In this document: piece by piece, positions 29,666 through 37,116 of the stretch
Layout: every line of letters starts with the position of its first letter
Position numbering within the stretch: position 1 is the stretch's first letter
Assembly: GCF_003337565.1 (NCBI RefSeq)
Contig: NZ_QPJL01000002.1
Coordinates: 186,001 to 250,000 of the forward strand
Length of the DNA: 64,000 nucleotides
DNA from: Paracoccus lutimaris
GTDB lineage: Bacteria > Pseudomonadota > Alphaproteobacteria > Rhodobacterales > Rhodobacteraceae
Direction: 5' to 3'
Notes under the pieces: model-generated
The model's input: only the letters and a program-made list of their open reading frames with translations
What the model was told of the DNA's origin: nothing
Database searches by the model: none
Translations under genes and position numbers: made by a program

Positions 29666-29817
29666 TCAGCCCTCCGCAGACGGAGCGGGCTGCGCATTGA
29701 CGACCATGCCGTTGCGCACGCGCTGCGCGCCCTGCACGATGACCTTGTCGCCTTCGTTCAGACCCTCGCTGACCACGGCGATGCCGTCGGTCATCTGGGT
29801 CACGGTGACATATTTCG
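29666..29817 (-). pseudogene. 3' remnant of the RND periplasmic adaptor gene
   Basis: The minus-strand frame reads YVTVTQMTDGIAVVSEGLNEGDKVIVQG and ends NGMVVNAQPAPSAEG-stop, which is the typical C-terminal end of an AcrA/MexE-like adaptor. It continues exactly from the 5' part at 33079 once the IS element and one copy of the duplicated target are removed. It has lost its start and is not a gene by itself. Confidence 0.9.
29810..29817. repeat. Left target-site duplication of the IS element
   Basis: ATATTTCG directly borders the left inverted repeat and recurs at 33079-33086 beside the right repeat. Eight bp is within the IS1-family range. Confidence 0.92.
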
Positions 29818-29836
29818 GGTAGTGGGTCAGTTTGAA
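29818..29836. repeat. Left terminal inverted repeat
   Basis: GGTAGTGGGTCAGTTTGAA is identical over 19 bp to the complement of the right end. The transposase stop codon (TGA, complement of 29827-29829) lies inside it. Confidence 0.95.
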
Positions 29837-30723
29837 TTATCTTTTTTGCGGGGTTTGTAAGGGCCACGCTTTTTCGGAGCCGGTTGGGCTGCCTCCACCA
29901 GCGCAACAAGGTCTTCGATTTCCCACGGGCTGGACACGAGGCCAGCAGCCATCGCAGGCGTCATGCGCAGCGTCTTGTGGGTCCGGCAGAAGTTGTAGTG
30001 CATGAAGTGCAGGGCCACGGCGTAAGCGTGGTTCTCTGCCTTCTTGCTGAAAGCGTTGGTCAGGCGGGTGAAGCGGCGCATTCCCATGCGCATCGTCAGG
30101 TTCTGGCGCTCAACATGCGACGTTCCAACTTGCGCCATGTCGGGCTTGCCGAAGATCGCTTCCTTAATGGTGCCCGTGCATTCGGCAGGGCTATACTTGC
30201 GCTCATGACCTTTAGTGCCGGTCGGGTCGCCATAGTGCTTGATCAGCATGGCGTAATCAACGTCACCGGAGAAAGCATCAGCGACGGCCTTGAGGTAAGC
30301 GCCATGCCCGTCCGTGGTCAGCTGGATGCGGGTCGCCAGACGGTCGGCCAGATCAAACATGAACTCACGCGCGGTTGCCGCCGAGCGGTCGCCAACGGTG
30401 TAGCTGATCATCAGCTTGCTGTCCCGGTCCATCGCGGTCCAGGTCCAGATGTCGCCAGCATCTGCCGGGGCGGCTTTGGCTTCTGCGACGTTGCGCTGTT
30501 TGGCATAGCAGAACGACCAGATTTCGTCGGCTTGCACATGCGAGGCTTTAACGCCCCGAACGTGTTCGTCGTGATAGGCGGCGCAAGCCTTCCCAGCATC
30601 TTCCAAGAGCTTCGTGACGGTGTTCTTCGACACGTCCGCAATGCGCGTTGTGGCGCGGATGGAGTTGCCTTCCACCAGGAGGCGGAGGATCAGGGCGCGG
30701 GTTTTGGTGTCGAGCTTGTTCAT
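29827..30723 (-). CDS. IS1-family (ISMhu11-type) DDE transposase
   Basis: The 298-aa transposase has an N-terminal helix-turn-helix (LRLLVEGNSIRATTRIADVSKNTVTKLLEDAG) and a DDE catalytic domain with D66 in VQADEIWSF, D138 in QLTTDGHGAYL and E205 in TSHVERQNLTMRMGMRRFTRLTNAFS. The order and spacing fit the IS1-like ISMhu11 group. The ATG at 30723 has a GGTGAGG site; the TTG at 30741 is rejected. The gene looks complete and ends within the left inverted repeat. It points toward the RND permease. IS1595 is the main alternative family, since it also makes 8-bp duplications. Confidence 0.88.
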   Translation of the reverse strand: MNKLDTKTRALILRLLVEGNSIRATTRIADVSKNTVTKLLEDAGKACAAYHDEHVRGVKASHVQADEIWSFCYAKQRNVAEAKAAPADAGDIWTWTAMDRDSKLMISYTVGDRSAATAREFMFDLADRLATRIQLTTDGHGAYLKAVADAFSGDVDYAMLIKHYGDPTGTKGHERKYSPAECTGTIKEAIFGKPDMAQVGTSHVERQNLTMRMGMRRFTRLTNAFSKKAENHAYAVALHFMHYNFCRTHKTLRMTPAMAAGLVSSPWEIEDLVALVEAAQPAPKKRGPYKPRKKDNSN

Positions 30724-30733
30724 GGCCTCACCA

Positions 30734-30748
30734 TATTTCAAACTGACC
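30734..30748. repeat. Internal copy of the terminal repeat
   Basis: TATTTCAAACTGACC is identical to 33057-33071 at the right end of the element and lies in the same orientation, just upstream of the transposase start. Identity stops after ACC, so it lacks the outermost 7 bp of the real end. It may be a relic end of a shorter IS or a transposase binding site. Confidence 0.85.
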
Positions 30749-30773
30749 GTTAGTCAAGCATTAAAGCGAAGAA

Positions 30774-30792
30774 CTTAACGCCTGTCGTTAAG
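30774..30792. promoter_or_regulatory. Palindrome upstream of the toxin-antitoxin operon
   Basis: CTTAACG-CCTGT-CGTTAAG is a perfect 7-bp inverted repeat 45 bp before the toxin start and 8 bp before the predicted -35 box. It is a good candidate operator for autoregulation by the antitoxin. Confidence 0.6.
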
Positions 30793-30799
30793 TAGCGTG

Positions 30800-30828
30800 T
30801 TGACCTGCGCGGTCTGACGAGGTAATAG
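30800..30828 (+). promoter_or_regulatory. Predicted promoter of the toxin-antitoxin operon
   Basis: TTGACC and TAATAG are separated by 17 nt, a good sigma-70 match. The toxin ATG is only 8 bp after the -10, so the transcript would be nearly leaderless. An AGGA overlapping the -10 could serve as ribosome site if initiation occurs further upstream. Confidence 0.5.
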
Positions 30829-30836
30829 GAATCGGC

Positions 30837-31133
30837 ATGAAGGTCGAGTTCGCCAATGCTGCCCTCGCGCGCATCTGCACAGACGAAGCTCACAAGATGG
30901 GCTTGCCTGTCGCCGTCATCGTCGCGGCACGGCGTCGGCTTGTTCAGATCGAGGCGGCCCTAGACGAGCGCGACCTGCGAAACCTGAAGAGCTTGAACTA
31001 CAAGAAACGCAAGGGAGGAAACGATGAAACAAGGTCAATCCGCGTGAACGATCAATATCGCATCTTCTTCACAATTAGCGAATCAGGATCGGTAACCGTC
31101 GCCACGATCACTGAGATTGGCGACCCGCACTAA
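30837..31133 (+). CDS. higB: HigB/RelE-like type II toxin
   Basis: The 98-aa protein is a RelE/ParE-superfamily toxin of the HigB kind: MKVEFANAALARICTDEA at the N-terminus, LRNLKSLNYKKRKGGNDETRSIRVNDQYRIFFTI in the core and the last strand VTVATITEIGDPH. RIFFTI after a basic stretch is the typical catalytic beta-sheet region. HigB toxins cut mRNA on the ribosome. It is directly followed by a HigA-like antitoxin, so the toxin-first order fits higBA. It lies inside the IS element and may stabilise the insertion. Confidence 0.85.
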   Translation: MKVEFANAALARICTDEAHKMGLPVAVIVAARRRLVQIEAALDERDLRNLKSLNYKKRKGGNDETRSIRVNDQYRIFFTISESGSVTVATITEIGDPH

Positions 31134-31146
31134 GGAGGGCTTCGTA

Positions 31147-32286
31147 TTGAGTTTGGCTTCTTGCTTTGCGGATGTTCCTCATCCGGGAGAGTTGATCAAA
31201 GAGGAAATGGAAGCTCGCGGCTGGAGCCAGCGCGATCTGGCGTTCATTCTGGGCGTTCCCGAGCAGAGCGTCAGCCCGATCATGACCGGAAAGCGGAACG
31301 TCACGCCAGAAATGGCCAAGTCGCTAGGCGCAGCGTTTGACGTCTCTGCGGACTATTTCGCCAACCTCCAGAAGGCGTACGAGATGTCGATCGCCAAAGC
31401 ACCAGACCCGGCGGTTGAGCGGCGAGCGCGCCTGCAGGCAACTTATCCCATCAGGGAGATGATCAAGCGCGGCTGGTTGAAAGACACGGACATCGAGCTG
31501 CTCGAGGTGCAGGTAATGCGCTTCTTCAGGAAGAACGCCCTCGATGAGGTCCCCTGCCTTGCCCATGCGGCGAAGAAGGCGGACTATTCCGAGACGACGC
31601 CGGAACAGTGGGCTTGGCTTTATCGGGTCAATCAAATCGCCAGTGAAATGGTCGTTGCCCGCTATTCGGCCAAGAAGCTGCAGGAGGCTGTCACTGACTT
31701 TCAAAGGCTGACCTTCGACCCCGAAGAAATTCGCCATGTGCCGAGGGTGCTTGCGGAGTGCGGTGTGCGCTTCGTGATCGTGGAGTCTTTGCCGAAGGCG
31801 AAGATCGACGGGGTGTGCTTCTGGTTGGACGATGCGTCGCCGGTCATCGGGATGACCATGCGGATGGATCGGATCGACAACTTCTGGTTTGTGCTGCGCC
31901 ACGAAATCGAGCACCTGCTCTGCGGTCATGGAAAGAGCCAGCCTGTCTCGCCTGAGTTTGTGGACGTTGATTTGCAGCGCGAGGAGGTCGGCTCTGAACC
32001 CCAGAGCGCCGAGGAAAAGCAGGCTAACGAGGCGGCGGCCAACTTCTGCGTTCCGTCCGAACAGTTAGAATCGTTTTTTCTGCGGAAATACCCCTACATC
32101 TCGGAGCGTGATACGCTGGCGTTTGCAAAGCGCATTCAGCGGCACCCTGGTATCGTGGTCGGTCAGCTTCAGCGGAAGATGGAACGATACGACTGGCTCA
32201 CTCGCCACAAGGTCAAAGTTCGATCCTTCTTGCAGGGGAGCGCGATCATTGACGGCTGGGGCGAGCCCGTGCCGATTTCACTTTAG
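31147..32286 (+). CDS. HigA-like XRE antitoxin fused to an ImmA/IrrE metallopeptidase domain
   Basis: This 379-aa protein has an N-terminal HigA/XRE helix-turn-helix (HPGELIKEEMEARGWSQRDLAFILGVPEQSVSPIMTGKRNVTPEMAKSLGAAFDVSADYF) and a C-terminal ImmA/IrrE zinc-peptidase domain with HExxH as H252-E253-I-E-H256 in VLRHEIEHLLCGHG. TTG 31147 is chosen because AAGGAGGG lies about 8 bp upstream, whereas 31117 is inside the toxin gene and has no ribosome site. ImmA-type peptidases cleave repressors, so the antitoxin could be self-processing or stress-responsive. RBS strength and order show coupling to the toxin. Confidence 0.85.
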   Translation: MSLASCFADVPHPGELIKEEMEARGWSQRDLAFILGVPEQSVSPIMTGKRNVTPEMAKSLGAAFDVSADYFANLQKAYEMSIAKAPDPAVERRARLQATYPIREMIKRGWLKDTDIELLEVQVMRFFRKNALDEVPCLAHAAKKADYSETTPEQWAWLYRVNQIASEMVVARYSAKKLQEAVTDFQRLTFDPEEIRHVPRVLAECGVRFVIVESLPKAKIDGVCFWLDDASPVIGMTMRMDRIDNFWFVLRHEIEHLLCGHGKSQPVSPEFVDVDLQREEVGSEPQSAEEKQANEAAANFCVPSEQLESFFLRKYPYISERDTLAFAKRIQRHPGIVVGQLQRKMERYDWLTRHKVKVRSFLQGSAIIDGWGEPVPISL

Positions 32287-32297
32287 GAGGGACGCTT

Positions 32298-32771
32298 ATG
32301 GCTGCCTATAAGGAACAACTGCAACGCGTGTGGCATGCCTTTACGGCAGAGAATGGAACCGTCCCCGCGACCGCTCGCGAGGCGGTCCAGTGGGGCGTTT
32401 CGAGGGGCATGATCGTCCCTCCTGAGATTGATCCGCTGGACAAGCTCGCGGAGGACATGTCGACTGCGCTTCGTGAAGAGTATGCGACCGACGATTGCGG
32501 GCGACGCTACCGGGTGAACCACGCTGTAAGGGTGTCCAAGGGTGGGGTGCAGTTGACCTTGTGGGGCGTTATGCAGGACGCATCGAGGGAGCACATGCAG
32601 AAGGCATTCATCCAGCGGCGTGAGCAGATCGTCGGTGATTGCGTTCAACTCGCCACCGATGTGGAAGCCTATAACGCCATGAAGCCGGAGCAGAAGGCCA
32701 TTCAAATGATCTTTGATTTCAGAGACGACGTTGAAGAGCGCCGTTCTTGGGACAAAGACGAGGCAGCCTAA
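32298..32771 (+). CDS. Unknown 157-aa cargo protein
   Basis: No family was recognised. The protein is mostly helical, acidic at its C-terminus (DFRDDVEERRSWDKDEAA), with repeated charged residues and no membrane segment. A strong AGGAGG site precedes the ATG at 32298, 11 bp after the antitoxin stop, so it is co-transcribed with the toxin-antitoxin genes. The opening AAYKEQLQRVWHAFTAENGTVPATAREAVQWGVSRGMI looks like a small DNA- or partner-binding helical domain. Its end overlaps the convergent basic small-protein gene by 4 bp. Confidence 0.75.
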   Translation: MAAYKEQLQRVWHAFTAENGTVPATAREAVQWGVSRGMIVPPEIDPLDKLAEDMSTALREEYATDDCGRRYRVNHAVRVSKGGVQLTLWGVMQDASREHMQKAFIQRREQIVGDCVQLATDVEAYNAMKPEQKAIQMIFDFRDDVEERRSWDKDEAA

Positions 32772-32992
32772 CTGCCCTTCTTCCACCTGGCCTCCGCCGC
32801 TGTTCTGGCAATCTCTGCGCGCTGCTCGGGCGTGAGCGATGCAGCCCTAGCTGCGCCACCCTTCAACCCACCCTTGCGTTGGGCCGCGGACTTCTCCAGC
32901 GGTGTCTCAGCATCCGCGTCCCCAGTCGCCACGTCCACGATGAACTTGGCAAGCTGGTTGGTGTCACGAGGGCGTTTGGGTTTGTCTGTCAT
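32768..32992 (-). CDS. Small basic histone-H1-like repeat protein (74 aa)
   Basis: The 74-aa protein carries AAQRKGGLKGGAARAASLTPEQRAEIARTAAEARWKKGS, a Gly/Ala/Lys/Arg-rich stretch common in small alphaproteobacterial proteins described as H1-like or conserved hypothetical. Function is unknown; nucleic-acid binding is plausible from the charge. It is the only right-hand cargo gene on the minus strand and lies 68 bp from the right inverted repeat. Confidence 0.7.
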   Translation of the reverse strand: MTDKPKRPRDTNQLAKFIVDVATGDADAETPLEKSAAQRKGGLKGGAARAASLTPEQRAEIARTAAEARWKKGS

Positions 32993-33059
32993 GCCTTCAA
33001 GATAGTGCCTGCCCGCGCTGGGCGCAAACCCTGCCTCACGCGCACAGGATTTTTCTTAT

Positions 33060-33078
33060 TTCAAACTGACCCACTACC
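33060..33078. repeat. Right terminal inverted repeat
   Basis: TTCAAACTGACCCACTACC is the exact 19-bp complement of the left end. It creates an in-frame stop, so the truncated adaptor ends KYGSGSV. Confidence 0.95.
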
Positions 33079-34071
33079 ATATTTCGTCGCCACCTTGCTC
33101 TCGCCATCGACGGTCAGCACGAAGGTGCCGGTCTGGTCGGCGGCCAGCGCGACCTGCGGCACCACCAGAACCGGCGCATCGGCGGGCTGTTCGATAACGA
33201 CGCGGATCGTCTGGCCATCGGTCAGCACCCTGTCGGGATTCTGGAACGTGGCGCGCAGGATCTGGCTGTCGGTGCTGGGATCGACGATGTTGTCCATGTA
33301 ATCGATGCTGCCTTCGCCCGAATACATGCTGCCATCCGCCAGCTTCAGCCGCACGACCGGCGGATTGGCGTAATCCGCCTTCTTGTATTCCAGCACCTCG
33401 CGCTGGCTGGGTGCGAACAGCGCCCAGACGGTGTCATCCTTGACGATGGTGGTCAGCGGCCCGGATGCCGGCGAGACGATATTGCCCTCGGTGATCGCGG
33501 TACGGCCGACGCGGCCATGGATCGGCGCGCTGATGCGGGTATAGCCCAGCGTGATCCGCGACACGTCCAGCGCCGCCTTGGCGATCTCGACCTGGGCCGC
33601 GGCCTGCTCGAACTCGGCCTTGCGGGTGTCGGCATTGGCCTGCGAGCCGGTCCGCGTCACCAGCAGTTCCTGCGCGCGCTTGTTGTTGATATCCGCATTG
33701 GTGGCGGCGGCGGTGGCGCTGGCCAGCTGCGCCTCGTTGGAGTTCACCTCGGCCTGAAACGGCGCCGGCTCGATCTCGTAAAGCAGCTGGCCGGGCTCGA
33801 CCGTATCGCCTTCCTTGAACTGCGGCTTGAGCAGCGTGCCGGTCACCCGGACCTGAATATCGACCCGTTCGACGGCCTGAATGCGGCCGATGAACTCGCT
33901 TGTCCGGGGAACCTCGCGCTTTTCCGCCGCCTTGACGACCACGGTGGGAGGCGGAGCGTCCGCCTCTTGGGCAAGGCTTGCCGGCGCTGTCGCAAGCAGC
34001 GCCACCGTCGCCAGAATTGCTGTTACAGAATGTCCGAAATCACGCGTTCCGAGATTCATAAATGCCCCCAT
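33061..34071 (-). pseudogene. RND periplasmic adaptor (MFP) gene, 5' part truncated by the IS
   Basis: This encodes the N-terminal part of a MexE/AcrA-type periplasmic adaptor that links the RND permease to an outer-membrane channel. A signal peptide (HSVTAILATVALLATAPASLAQ), the lipoyl/barrel-sandwich halves (RVTGTLLKPQFKEGDTVEPGQLLYEIEP and YTRISAPIHGRVGRTAITEGNIV) and a coiled-coil hairpin between them are intact. The IS cuts after VATKY, adding GSGSV-stop, and removes about 48 C-terminal residues of the membrane-proximal domain. The start at 34071 has a GAGG site; 34059 is an alternative. The pump may be inactive, or partly active if the short adaptor folds. Confidence 0.92.
33079..33086. 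repeat. Right target-site duplication of the IS element
   Basis: ATATTTCG directly follows the right inverted repeat and is identical to the left copy at 29810-29817. Confidence 0.92.
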
Positions 34072-34312
34072 GAAGCGCCTCGCAGGGTTGAGGCTTCCTG
34101 CTGAATATTGCTTATAGACTGGTCCTTTGCCCGCCAGCACACAAGGGGAATCTATCCCCGGAACGGGGCACCCACGGAAGCGACGTTGCGTAAAGGCGTC
34201 GCGCCGGATCGGAAAATTCCAAACCTAACCAACTGAAATAAATCAGTATTATTCGCACCTTGAACCAAAGCCGGGAAAATCCCCCCGGCCATGGCCGTCG
34301 GCCTCATGCCGG

Positions 34313-36916
34313 TCAGGCGGCGGCAATCAGCCGTGCCGCATCCGCAAGCGGCAAAAGCGGCGGCATTCCCGACGGCGTTGCCAGATAATGCGGCACCCAG
34401 TCGGGATCGAACTTGGCCTTGAAGGCGCGCAGCCCCTCAAAGTTGTAGAAGGCCCCGCCGTGACGATAAATCAGGTTCCCGAACCGGTCCCACATGCGGC
34501 GGCTGCGCTCAAAGGACAGGCCCGACAGCGGTGCCATGCCCAGCGAAAAGCGGGTGAAGCCCTGCGCCTTCAGTTGCAGCATCAGTTCGGTGAACAGGAA
34601 CTCCATGGTGCCGGCGGGCGCGTCGCCGGAATGGCGCATCAGATCGATGCTGCCGACCTTGCGCTCGCCATTGGTCAGCAGATTGGCAAAGGCGACCAGC
34701 CGGCCATCGCATCGCACCAGCGCAAGCGGCCAGTGGTTGAGCCAGTCCGCATCGAAGCGGCCAACCGAAAAGCCCTTTTCGCGGGATTTCTTCGCGCTCA
34801 GCCAGATGTCGGAAATCGCCCGCAATTCCGCGAGCAGGGCCGGGCTGTGCGGGGGCAAGGCAAGCTGCAAGGTCAGGCCGTCGCGGCCGGCGCGGGCATG
34901 GGCGGTGCGCAGCTTCTTGCGCGACGGGCCTTGCAGGGAAAAGCGGGTCAGGTCGACCACCGCCTTTTCGCCCATCTTGTGCAGCGTCATGCCCAGATCC
35001 AGCATCAGCGGCACCGCCTCGGGGCCGACCTGATAAAAGACCGGACGCGCGCCCGACCGCCGCGCCGCATCGATGAAGGTAAAGGCGATCTCCTCGGCGG
35101 CCTCGGACGCGCCAACCGGACCGCCAAGCGCCAGCCAGGACGCCCCCGAGACGCCGAACATCACGAAGGCCTTGCCATCGTCGGACAGCATGACGGTCTT
35201 GTCGCCGGTCAGCACGAAGCCCGCATCCACGTCCTCGCTGGCGCGGGCGATCCGCGCCGCCGCCGTCAGGGTCGCGCGATCGGGCGGCTTCGGGCGGAAG
35301 CGCGGCGCCCGCAGCAACAGCAGCAGCGACGCCGCCCCGACCAGAAGGCTGATCAAAAGCCCCGAGCGCAGCGCCCGTGGCGCATTGGCATCAGTGGCGA
35401 ACTGCCACCAAAGTTCATGCGCATAGGGCGTGCTTTTATGGGCAAAGAACAGCACGAAGCCGACGCTGAGGATCCCCGCCAGCAGCAGCGCGATCCATCC
35501 CGGCGTCATCGCCGAATGGGTCAGCATCGAGCGCAGATGGAACGCCTTGCGAAACGGCCACAGGATGGCCACGCCGATCAGCAGGGTGACGGCCTGTTCG
35601 GTCTCGGTCTGCTGCAAAAGCGTGACCACCGCACCGGCCAGCATGGTGGCGATGGTCAGCCAGAAGGCGCCAAGGCTGCGCCGCACCAGACCCAGCGACA
35701 GCACCACCAGCAAGGCGCCAAGCGCGCTGGCCAGAAGCGCCGAACCCTCGATGAAGGCCAGCGGGAAGAAGGCCTCGGCGGCCTCGGCGGCCTGGGTCAC
35801 CGGCGGCAACAGCGCCGAAAGCGACATCCACATGCCCGAACCAAAGACCATGATCGCCAGAAGCAGCGGCGCCGCAGGCTCGACCGCGCGGAATGCCGGT
35901 TCGGTGGCGGCAAAAAGCCGGTCCAGACGCGCGTGGCGGGTGCTGCCGCCAAGGGCGCGCCAGGCCTCGAACAGCGACAGCAGGATCAGCGCCATCGCAA
36001 AGGGGACCAGATAATAAAGCAGCCGATACAGCAGCAGCGCCGCGGCGATCTGGTCGATGCCTGCCGTGGCCGGCAGGGCGGCAATGATGATGGTCTCGAA
36101 CACGCCGACGCCGCCGGGCACATGGCTCAGCACGCCGGCCATGGTCGCCGCGGCAAAGACCGGCAGGAAGGTCATGAAATCCGGGCTGCCCGCCGGCAGC
36201 AGCAGATAAAGAGTGAGCGCCGAGAAGGCGATATCCCCAAGGCTGATCAGCCATTGCACGACCAGCATCACCGGCGAGGGCGCGTTCAGCGTGAAGCGCC
36301 CGATCCTGAGTTGGCGGCGGGTCAGCGAGGCCCAAATCAGCGGCAGCACCACGACGAGGATCGCGGCAATGGCCAGCAGCCGCACGCTGGCCGTCGACAG
36401 GGGCAGCACCGAAACCAGCGCCGCCGGATGGATCGCCAGCGCGGCCAGCCCGACCAGCGTGACCGCCACGCCGAAGGCGATGGCGGTAAAGGTCGAGACG
36501 GCGGCAATGTCATACCCGTCCAGCCCCAGCCCGGAATAAAGCCGCCATCGCACGGCCGCGCCCGACACCGCCGTCAACCCGATGGTATTGCCGAAGGCAT
36601 AGGCCAGAAATCCGCCGCTGAGCACCACGGGCAGCGGCAACGGCTTGCCGATATGGTGCAGCGCCGACCAGTCATAGCCGGCAAGACACAGATACCCCGC
36701 CAGGCTGGCCAGCAGCGCCATGAAGATGACCTGCCAGGGGGTCGACTGGATCTGGGCGGCCAGCGCATGGATATCGACGGGCGCCAGCAGCCGATACAGG
36801 GCGAACATGCCGAATCCGAACAGCATCAGCGCAATCAGATAGGGCATCGTGCCGCGCAGCCGCGCCATTGCGCTGTTTGCCTGACGGGTGCTGGTATCGG
36901 TCGTCGGTGATGTCAC
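34313..36916 (-). CDS. mprF: Bifunctional aminoacyl-phosphatidylglycerol synthase/flippase MprF
   Basis: MprF transfers lysine or alanine from tRNA to phosphatidylglycerol and flips the product, lowering the negative surface charge and protecting against cationic peptides. The 867-aa protein has an N-terminal half with about 14 membrane helices (flippase, with VSGAAVRWRLYSGLGLDGYD and HVPGGVGVFETIII) and a C-terminal DUF2156 synthase domain (FSLQGPSRKKLRTAHARAGRDG, SLGMAPLSGL). The GTG at 36916 with GAAGGG upstream is preferred to TTG 36937. The amino acid used cannot be told. It stands alone on the minus strand. Confidence 0.93.
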   Translation of the reverse strand: MTSPTTDTSTRQANSAMARLRGTMPYLIALMLFGFGMFALYRLLAPVDIHALAAQIQSTPWQVIFMALLASLAGYLCLAGYDWSALHHIGKPLPLPVVLSGGFLAYAFGNTIGLTAVSGAAVRWRLYSGLGLDGYDIAAVSTFTAIAFGVAVTLVGLAALAIHPAALVSVLPLSTASVRLLAIAAILVVVLPLIWASLTRRQLRIGRFTLNAPSPVMLVVQWLISLGDIAFSALTLYLLLPAGSPDFMTFLPVFAAATMAGVLSHVPGGVGVFETIIIAALPATAGIDQIAAALLLYRLLYYLVPFAMALILLSLFEAWRALGGSTRHARLDRLFAATEPAFRAVEPAAPLLLAIMVFGSGMWMSLSALLPPVTQAAEAAEAFFPLAFIEGSALLASALGALLVVLSLGLVRRSLGAFWLTIATMLAGAVVTLLQQTETEQAVTLLIGVAILWPFRKAFHLRSMLTHSAMTPGWIALLLAGILSVGFVLFFAHKSTPYAHELWWQFATDANAPRALRSGLLISLLVGAASLLLLLRAPRFRPKPPDRATLTAAARIARASEDVDAGFVLTGDKTVMLSDDGKAFVMFGVSGASWLALGGPVGASEAAEEIAFTFIDAARRSGARPVFYQVGPEAVPLMLDLGMTLHKMGEKAVVDLTRFSLQGPSRKKLRTAHARAGRDGLTLQLALPPHSPALLAELRAISDIWLSAKKSREKGFSVGRFDADWLNHWPLALVRCDGRLVAFANLLTNGERKVGSIDLMRHSGDAPAGTMEFLFTELMLQLKAQGFTRFSLGMAPLSGLSFERSRRMWDRFGNLIYRHGGAFYNFEGLRAFKAKFDPDWVPHYLATPSGMPPLLPLADAARLIAAA

Positions 36917-37116
36917 GAATGGCCCTTCGCAGTTCAACGGCTCGAACCGCCGCAGCAGCCCGACCCTTCATGCGCATCCGTGAGCGAAACCGCGCGCCAA
37001 GGCAAGGGCGGCATCGTTAGCATTTGCCCAAAGACCGGACGGCACGAGGGGATCGGCAGGGAATTCGCGCCACCGGCATGCGGGCGGCGCGACCTGCAAC
37101 GCGGTCGATCCGGCCG

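Larger units (their letters stand above)
29818..33078. mobile_element. IS1-family element with four cargo genes (3,261 bp)
   Basis: Both ends carry the perfect 19-bp inverted repeat GGTAGTGGGTCAGTTTGAA, bordered by the 8-bp duplication ATATTTCG. Removing the element and one duplication restores an uninterrupted adaptor reading frame. Inside are a DDE transposase at the left end and, on the right, a HigB-like toxin, a HigA-ImmA/IrrE antitoxin, a 157-aa unknown protein and a 74-aa basic protein. The repeats begin GGTAGTG, resembling the GGTAATG/GGTGATG ends of IS1. Base composition inside is visibly less GC-rich than the flanks, suggesting recent arrival. Confidence 0.92.

Noticed and set aside
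26348-29860. A 1,170-codon open frame on the plus strand opposite the RND permease
   Set aside because: The frame is exactly antisense to a clear RND permease, is rich in His/Arg/Gln/Gly with no domain, and such frames are common in GC-rich genomes.
29818-33078. IS1595 family assignment
   Set aside because: IS1595 also makes 8-bp duplications, but the ends begin GGTAGTG like IS1 and the transposase DDE spacing and C-terminal HVERQNLTMR segment fit the IS1-type ISMhu11 group better. A search would settle it.
34388-36910. An 840-codon open frame on the plus strand opposite mprF
   Set aside because: It has a low-complexity RQ/GH-rich translation and is antisense to an obvious MprF with helices and synthase domain.
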